This document shows positions 1 to 3,485 of a stretch of 5,150 nucleotides of DNA, piece by piece. Source of the DNA: Microcaldota archaeon. GTDB lineage: Archaea; Micrarchaeota; Micrarchaeia; Micrarchaeales; CABMGC01. The stretch lies in NCBI GenBank assembly GCA_030040335.1, contig JASHTX010000035.1:1-5150 (forward strand), in the 5' to 3' direction. Each line of letters begins with the position of its first letter. The stretch's first letter is position 1. The notes beneath the pieces were generated by a model. That model was not told the origin of the DNA and made no database searches. It was given only the letters and a program-made list of their open reading frames with translations. The position numbers and the translations under genes were made by a program.

Positions 1-1
1 G

Positions 2-115
2 TGGCTCAAGGAACTGGAGGAGGTAAAGCCATTCTTTGAGAGCTTCGGAACGCGATTCCCAGAGAGGCTCTGGAAAGAGTATTACGCGCTGAAAGACAGG
101 CTGGAGAAATGGTAG
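2..115 (+). CDS. C-terminal end of a protein, possibly GTP-dependent PEP carboxykinase (partial)
   Basis: Only the last 37 codons are present; the frame is open from the window edge and ends in TAG at 113-115. The tail is amphipathic and charged, with a pattern W-L-K-E-L ... F-F-E-S-F-G-T-R-F-P-E-R-L-W ... A-L-K-D-R-L. From memory, this FG-x-R-x-P-x-x-(L)W ... ALxxRL pattern resembles the extreme C-terminus of GTP-dependent phosphoenolpyruvate carboxykinases, which make PEP from oxaloacetate in gluconeogenesis. No catalytic motif lies in the window, so the function is a guess; that this is a real coding tail is more secure. It ends 12 bp before the stop of the convergent aminotransferase, leaving almost no room for separate terminators. 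Confidence 0.5.
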   Translation, partial: WLKELEEVKPFFESFGTRFPERLWKEYYALKDRLEKW

Positions 116-127
116 CGCAACTTTAGT

Positions 128-1210
128 TCAGGCTTTTGCAAACTGCTTTGCGATTATCTCTGTTCCTGATTTTATCTCGCCGTCTGGTATTGTCAGCGCC
201 AGCCTGAAGTACTCCTTGAAGTCTCCGAACGCGGTGCCGGGAGTGATCGCGACGCCTTTGTCTATAAGTTCCAATGTAACTTTCTCTGAGTCTTCGCCAC
301 AGTAAGGGAAGAGGTAGAATGGCGCTTCGGGTTTGCAAAACTCCAGTTTGGTCTTTGCAAGCATGCTGCAAACTGTCTCGGCGCGTTTCTTGTAGATCTT
401 TCGCATCTCACCTGCAATTTCATCCTTCAGGTCAAGGGCCTTGAGCGCTGCGTACTGCACAAACGGAGCCACATTAGATATTGTGTACTGGGTGACCTTA
501 ACGAAACGCTTTACCAGCTCCTCATTCGCTATCGCATATCCAACACGCCAGCCGGTCATCGCAAAGGTTTTGGAGAAGCTCCTGACGCAGATGTTGTCCA
601 CTCCGAATTCAGTCATGCTCTTTACTTTCTTGAATGCGATCTCACCGTAGCATTCATCGGAGAGAATGGGAACTTTGTGTTTTGCAGCGATCTCAACAAG
701 CGATTCCAGCGTCTTCTCATCTGTGATCATGCTAGTCGGATTGCTCGGGTTGGAAAGAATTATCAGCTTCGTCTTGTCATTGATTGCAGCTTCTATTTTA
801 GAAGGATCTGCCTTCCAACCGTCTTTCATGCTTGTCTTTACCAGATGGGTTTCCGCGCCTATCGCCTTTGCAGCGAGTTCATATGCAGACCAGTGCGGCG
901 AAGGCATTACGAGATTGTCCCCTTTTTTCAAGAGCGTGTCCATTGCCGCAAAGATGGCAAACTTGGAACCGGGCGTAATGAAGACGTTTTCAGGTTTGAC
1001 TCCGTGATCCTCGGCGATTCTCTTGCGGAGGGCCATCTCTCCTGCGCCGGGGCCATATTTTGTCATTCCTTCTTTCATCGCCTTGTTGCAGGCGTCTATG
1101 ATCCTGGCGTCTGTGCTCTGGTCCGGGTCGCCTATGTTGAATTTTATTATGTGCTTGCCCTGCTGCTCAAGCTTGAAAACCTTCTCTGAGACTTCGTAGA
1201 TGTTTGTCAT
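128..1210 (-). CDS. PLP-dependent class I/II aminotransferase (aspartate/aromatic AspB-like)
   Basis: A complete 360-residue protein of the fold-type I aminotransferase family, close to the usual 360-400 residues. Such enzymes move an amino group between an amino acid and a 2-oxo acid in the cytoplasm. Visible landmarks: G-D-P at 27-29 (substrate-side N-terminal motif); Y-G-P-G-A-G at 52-57; S-N-P-S-N-P-T at 153-159 with the conserved Asn157; S-D-E-C-Y at 184-188 with Asp185 and Tyr188, which contact the PLP ring; S-F-S-K at 211-214 with Lys214 as the Schiff-base lysine; W-R-V-G-Y with Arg222, which binds the phosphate; and F-R at 335-336 with Arg336, which binds the substrate alpha-carboxylate. 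The ATG is fixed by a TGA codon immediately before it. No Shine-Dalgarno is visible. The exact substrate (aspartate, alanine or aromatic) cannot be read from sequence. It lies downstream of pstB on the same strand, but a TATA element in the gap suggests its own promoter. Confidence 0.93.
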   Translation of the reverse strand: MTNIYEVSEKVFKLEQQGKHIIKFNIGDPDQSTDARIIDACNKAMKEGMTKYGPGAGEMALRKRIAEDHGVKPENVFITPGSKFAIFAAMDTLLKKGDNLVMPSPHWSAYELAAKAIGAETHLVKTSMKDGWKADPSKIEAAINDKTKLIILSNPSNPTSMITDEKTLESLVEIAAKHKVPILSDECYGEIAFKKVKSMTEFGVDNICVRSFSKTFAMTGWRVGYAIANEELVKRFVKVTQYTISNVAPFVQYAALKALDLKDEIAGEMRKIYKKRAETVCSMLAKTKLEFCKPEAPFYLFPYCGEDSEKVTLELIDKGVAITPGTAFGDFKEYFRLALTIPDGEIKSGTEIIAKQFAKA

Positions 1211-1330
1211 TCAGAAGCACTACTCACTGCGAAATGAAATTATCACTCTTCGTTAAACTTTATATAGGAGAGGTCACAAGTTCGTATCTTTTGGGATAGT
1301 CTGTCAAGCCGCTTGAATTCTGAGCGATGA
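1211..1330. other. Intergenic region between pstB and the aminotransferase gene
   Basis: This 120-bp gap between two minus-strand genes holds a strong TATA/box A element (listed separately) and a small hairpin, TCAAG-CCG-CTTGA, at 1304-1316. I see no run of five or more T on the minus strand that would mark an archaeal poly-U terminator after pstB, so read-through from pstB into the aminotransferase gene is possible. No tRNA or other recognisable RNA gene was found. Confidence 0.6.
1252..1266. promoter_or_regulatory. Archaeal BRE/TATA (box A) element, possibly bidirectional
   Basis: TTTATATA at 1259-1266 reads TATATAAA on the minus strand. Read as a minus-strand promoter, it lies about 50 bp upstream of the aminotransferase ATG and would give a leader of roughly 25-30 nt. 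Read on the plus strand, the seven preceding bases GTTAAAC plus the box fit the archaeal consensus RNWAAWY-TTTATATA at every position. That polarity would drive transcription away from the aminotransferase and antisense into the 3' end of pstB. The minus-strand reading lacks a matching BRE. The element is clear; its direction of use is not. Confidence 0.6.
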
Positions 1331-2161
1331 CTAACCAAACTTGCCTTCTACAAAGTCTCGTGTTCGCTGTTCTTTCGCGTTTCCATTGAAAATGTTATAC
1401 TTTGTGTTGTATTCGATCACCCTGCCGTCCTCAACGAATAGAATGTTATCTGCTATTCTCTTAGCCTGCCCCATGTTATGGGTGACTATTGCGATTCCGT
1501 AACCGCGAACCTTTGCCAGATCAATTATAAGACCCTCCATAATAGCGGTACTTTTAGGATCAAGCGCAGAACATGGCTCGTCCATCAAGAGCATTTTTGG
1601 CTTATTGGCCAATGCCCTTGCAACGCAAAGCCTCTGCTGCTGCCCGCCAGAAAGGCCACCTCCTGGCCGTTTAAGGCCGTCCTTGACTTCCGACCACAGA
1701 CCCACTTCCTCCAGCACGGACTTAGCCATTTTATATTGCGCATCCTTGCCTTTAACGAGTCCATTGAGCTTGGGCCCCGCGACCACGTTGCCTAGAACTG
1801 TCATATTTGGAAACGGGTTTGCTTTTTGGAAGACCATGCCAATCTGGCGTCTCGTATCAACCGGATCAACGCCCTTGCCGTAGATGTTTTGGCCATCAAA
1901 AAATACTTCCCCTTCTACTCGCGCTCCAGGAGCCAACTCGTGCAACCGATTAATGCATCTTATCAGTGTGGACTTGCCGCTGCCCGATGGCCCTATTATG
2001 CCCAAGATCTCTCCCTGCTCAAATTCCACTGATATGTTGTGGAGCACCTGCTTCTCTTTCTCAGCTCTGGGACGTCGAAATCTAAAGGCTTTGTACCAAG
2101 GACCTGTGAATTCTTTCTCATCACGAAACCATGCGCTCAAGTTCTTTACTTCGACTTTCAT
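1331..2161 (-). CDS. pstB: Phosphate ABC transporter ATP-binding protein PstB
   Basis: A 276-residue ABC ATPase that would power phosphate import on the cytoplasmic face of a PstC-PstA permease. Motifs in order: Walker A G-P-S-G-S-G-K-S-T at 57-65; Q-loop at Gln112 in V-F-Q-K-A-N-P-F-P, a PstB hallmark; signature L-S-G-G-Q-Q-Q-R at 170-177; Walker B M-L-L-M-D-E at 190-195 with catalytic Glu195; D-loop S-A-L-D at 198-201; switch His228 in T-H-N-M-G-Q-A. V-x-A-G-P-K-L-N-G at 127-134 and the R-I-A-D ... G-R-V-I-E end also fit PstB. The chosen ATG at 2161 begins M-K-V-E-V-K-N-L, where the family normally starts; the frame is open to another ATG at 2299, adding 46 residues with no family resemblance. 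Residues about 12-38 form an extra basic, aromatic segment before the second beta strand. No pstS, pstC, pstA or phoU is in the window, so another oxyanion is possible but less likely. Confidence 0.88.
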   Translation of the reverse strand: MKVEVKNLSAWFRDEKEFTGPWYKAFRFRRPRAEKEKQVLHNISVEFEQGEILGIIGPSGSGKSTLIRCINRLHELAPGARVEGEVFFDGQNIYGKGVDPVDTRRQIGMVFQKANPFPNMTVLGNVVAGPKLNGLVKGKDAQYKMAKSVLEEVGLWSEVKDGLKRPGGGLSGGQQQRLCVARALANKPKMLLMDEPCSALDPKSTAIMEGLIIDLAKVRGYGIAIVTHNMGQAKRIADNILFVEDGRVIEYNTKYNIFNGNAKEQRTRDFVEGKFG

Positions 2162-2321
2162 CTTATGTTCCAATCTTCGAGTGTCGGCGTCCCGCTGAAG
2201 ACCTACGTCAAGAGACCCAACTTCAGCGGCTCTTCTAATATGAAATTCGCTGCCTACGTGTATGTCAGGCAATCTTGTTGTTCCCACCAAGTAGCCCATT
2301 TGTTCCCCACATCCCTACGCT
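2162..2321 (-). promoter_or_regulatory. Probable structured 5' leader of pstB (or 46-residue N-terminal extension)
   Basis: From the TATA box at 2344-2351, transcription should start near 2320, so about 160 nt precede the homologous pstB ATG. The leader contains a perfect 9-bp inverted repeat, CCGCTGAAG at 2192-2200 and CTTCAGCGG at 2221-2229, with a 20-nt loop and its inner edge about 30 nt from the ATG. A weaker 5-bp hairpin pairs TGCCT at 2251-2255 with AGGCA at 2267-2271. The sequence CGTAGG (minus strand) occurs three times. The frame is also open from ATG 2299, about 20 nt after the predicted transcription start, so translation of this stretch cannot be excluded. Confidence 0.4.
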
Positions 2322-2343
2322 TGAGAGTTGCCGCTTATTTCTA

Positions 2344-2351
2344 TTTATATA
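2344..2351 (-). promoter_or_regulatory. TATA box for pstB
   Basis: The minus strand reads CAGTATATAAATAG across 2341-2354, with TATATAAA at 2344-2351. The flanking bases match the BRE consensus only weakly. It is the best AT-rich TATA element upstream of pstB, and its spacing would place the start of transcription about 20 nt before ATG 2299 and about 160 nt before ATG 2161. Confidence 0.5.
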
Positions 2352-2356
2352 CTGAT

Positions 2357-2363
2357 AAAAAAA
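2357..2363 (-). terminator. Poly-T tract, candidate archaeal intrinsic terminator
   Basis: Seven consecutive T on the minus strand lie downstream of the minus-strand hypothetical gene and just upstream of the pstB TATA box. A second run of five T lies at 2393-2397. Archaeal RNA polymerase often terminates at such U-rich tracts without a hairpin. This would separate the hypothetical gene from pstB transcription. The call rests only on the base runs and their position. Confidence 0.35.
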
Positions 2364-2397
2364 TTGTAACCGCACCTAAAATATACTGAGCGAAAAA

Positions 2398-2409
2398 TTG
2401 TGATCACAA
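2398..2409. promoter_or_regulatory. Perfect 12-bp palindrome, operator candidate
   Basis: TTGTGATCACAA is its own reverse complement over all 12 bases. It lies about 50 bp upstream of the pstB TATA box and downstream of the hypothetical gene, where a dimeric regulator of pstB could bind. Together with the direct repeat ATATACTGA at 2347-2355 and 2381-2389, it makes 2340-2410 the densest regulatory-looking stretch of the window. No regulator can be named from the sequence. Confidence 0.4.
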
Positions 2410-2488
2410 AGACATATAAGAATTATCTGGACATTATTATGCTAGGCAGGATATCTGAGCAAGGAAGAAGTCATCAACTATTTGTGGC

Positions 2489-2818
2489 TCATACTTTGTC
2501 CCTAGTCTTCTGATCCGCCATTGATCCTGTTTTTTGCGTATCGTCAAATTTGGCACTCGGGTTTATAACAAACTCGCCGCTGGAATCTTTTATCTTCCAA
2601 ACTTCAGACATCTTCTGGCCGCCAACTACGTCAGTATCATTCATGCCAATCCTGTATGTTCCATCTCTGCCGCTGCGCATGTAGATGGAACCTCCGGCTA
2701 CTGAAGCAAGTTCGCCTTCTTCTATGATCTGCTTACCAAAAGATCTGAAGTAGACAGTGATGACCTTGCCGGCTGAGCCGGTTAGTCTCGTTCCTGCATC
2801 GGTTATGGCTTTTTGCAA
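2489..2818 (-). CDS. Hypothetical protein, start uncertain
   Basis: I do not recognise this protein. From the only conventional start in frame, TTG at 2816-2818, it is 109 residues; it ends with TGA at 2489-2491. It has no cysteine, no membrane segment and no signal peptide. The centre is rich in glycine and beta-branched residues with alternating hydrophobics (V-I-T-V-Y-F, G-S-I-Y-M-R-S-G-R-D-G-T-Y-R-I-G, W-K-I-K-D-S-S-G-E-F-V-I), which suggests a small soluble beta-rich domain; the C-terminal 25 residues are charged and probably disordered. The frame continues open upstream to 2968, reading plausibly as protein (Y-G-R-G-I-A-V-I-R-S-G-V-L-I-N-F-G), and a good promoter sits at 2976-2990, so the TTG may be too far downstream. 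It is divergent from ribL and separated from pstB by 189 bp. Confidence 0.55.
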   Translation of the reverse strand: MQKAITDAGTRLTGSAGKVITVYFRSFGKQIIEEGELASVAGGSIYMRSGRDGTYRIGMNDTDVVGGQKMSEVWKIKDSSGEFVINPSAKFDDTQKTGSMADQKTRDKV

Positions 2819-2975
2819 GACAGGGTCCGTTTGGCTGCCATCCGCAGAGCTAGTCTTGCCATGCCTTCTGAGTCTTGATAGAGGGTTTCCGAAATTTATT
2901 AAAACACCTGAGCGGATAACTGCAATTCCCCTGCCGTAGTCTACCCGTTCTCTGCTAACACCTTCCGTTTACCCC

Positions 2976-2990
2976 TATTTAAAGATTGGC
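2976..2990 (-). promoter_or_regulatory. BRE/box A promoter of the hypothetical gene, perhaps shared with ribL
   Basis: On the minus strand GCCAATC followed by TTTAAATA (box at 2976-2983) matches the archaeal RNWAAWY-TTTA(A/T)ATA pattern at all but one base. It predicts transcription starting near 2953-2956 toward the hypothetical gene. The box is nearly symmetrical (TATTTAAA on the plus strand) and is the only good TATA element in the 76-bp divergent gap, so it may also serve ribL-valS, whose ATG lies about 65 bp away. The plus-strand BRE side (C-rich) is poor. Confidence 0.55.
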
Positions 2991-3044
2991 AGCAATATCG
3001 TATTGGAAACTGGTTCATACCACGGACTTTTGTAGGCGGTTGCG

Positions 3045-3473
3045 ATGAAAAAACTTGTGTTGGCATTTGGAACTTTCGATATAATACACTACGGCCACCT
3101 CAAATATCTGGAAGAGGCCAAGAGATACGGTAACAAACTCACAGTCATAGTGGCCAGAGACAAGAGTGTAGAGCTGCTGAAAGGCAGGAAGCCTGTATTT
3201 GACGAGCAAACAAGGCTGAGGGTTGTTAGGTCGCTCAAGCCCGTGGATGCTGCTTTTTTGGGGGACAGGTTGAGTAAGGCTTCGGACAGGTACAATATAA
3301 TAAGGAAATACAGGCCCAACGCGGTCGTAATAGGCTACGATCAGGTAAAAAGCACGGGAGACCTGAAGAGATGGATAAAAAAGGAAGGCCTTCGGACAAA
3401 GGTTATAAAACTCAGGATGGGAGTTGATACAGACATATTCAAGAGCTCAAAGATAAGGAAGAGATTGCTATAG
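3045..3473 (+). CDS. ribL: RibL-like archaeal FAD synthetase (cytidylyltransferase fold)
   Basis: A complete 142-residue nucleotidyltransferase. Characterised archaeal RibL transfers AMP from ATP to FMN to make FAD in the cytoplasm. The start of the fold is clear: G-T-F-D at 9-12 and the H-x-G-H nucleotide-binding motif H-Y-G-H at 15-18, followed by L-K-Y-L-E-E-A-K and V-I-V-A-R-D. K-G-R-K-P-V-F at 46-52, R-L-R-V-V-R-S-L-K at 57-65 and the later V-V-I-G-Y-D-Q are typical of the RibL/glycerol-3-phosphate cytidylyltransferase-like group; F-K-S-S-K-I-R near the end is the counterpart of the I-S-S-T-x-I-R motif. Length matches archaeal RibL (about 150). The ATG is bounded by an in-frame TAG at 3033-3035; GGCGGT at 3035-3040 is at best a weak ribosome site. 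It has no cysteine. It probably shares an operon with valS. A different nucleotidyl acceptor cannot be excluded. Confidence 0.82.
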   Translation: MKKLVLAFGTFDIIHYGHLKYLEEAKRYGNKLTVIVARDKSVELLKGRKPVFDEQTRLRVVRSLKPVDAAFLGDRLSKASDRYNIIRKYRPNAVVIGYDQVKSTGDLKRWIKKEGLRTKVIKLRMGVDTDIFKSSKIRKRLL

Positions 3474-3477
3474 AGGA
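3472..3477 (+). promoter_or_regulatory. Ribosome binding site of valS
   Basis: AGAGGA overlaps the last bases of the ribL stop codon and ends 8 bases before the valS ATG at 3486. It matches the core of an archaeal Shine-Dalgarno sequence and supports this ATG as the start and translation from a joint ribL-valS transcript. Confidence 0.5.
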
Positions 3478-3485
3478 TACCTTGC

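Noticed and set aside
353..376. Inverted repeat TTTGCA ... TGCAAA around GCATGC
   Set aside because: It is imperfect in the centre and lies within well-conserved aminotransferase coding sequence, so codon content explains it.
666..1189. Plus-strand open frames of 113 and 170 codons opposite the aminotransferase
   Set aside because: The minus-strand frame carries all catalytic residues of the aminotransferase family; the plus-strand frames show no domain.
1287..1345. Possible C/D-box small RNA: CTGA at 1320-1323 followed by GCGATGA at 1324-1330
   Set aside because: No matching C box upstream and no D box (CTGA) at the expected 12-14 nt downstream; the pair alone is too short to support a call.
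1293..1385. tRNA-like stretch with a GTTCG element
   Set aside because: No acceptor or anticodon stem forms, and the GTTCG lies inside the pstB coding sequence.
1327..1389. 20-codon plus-strand frame after the antisense-facing promoter
   Set aside because: It overlaps the pstB end antisense, has no ribosome site and no recognisable features.
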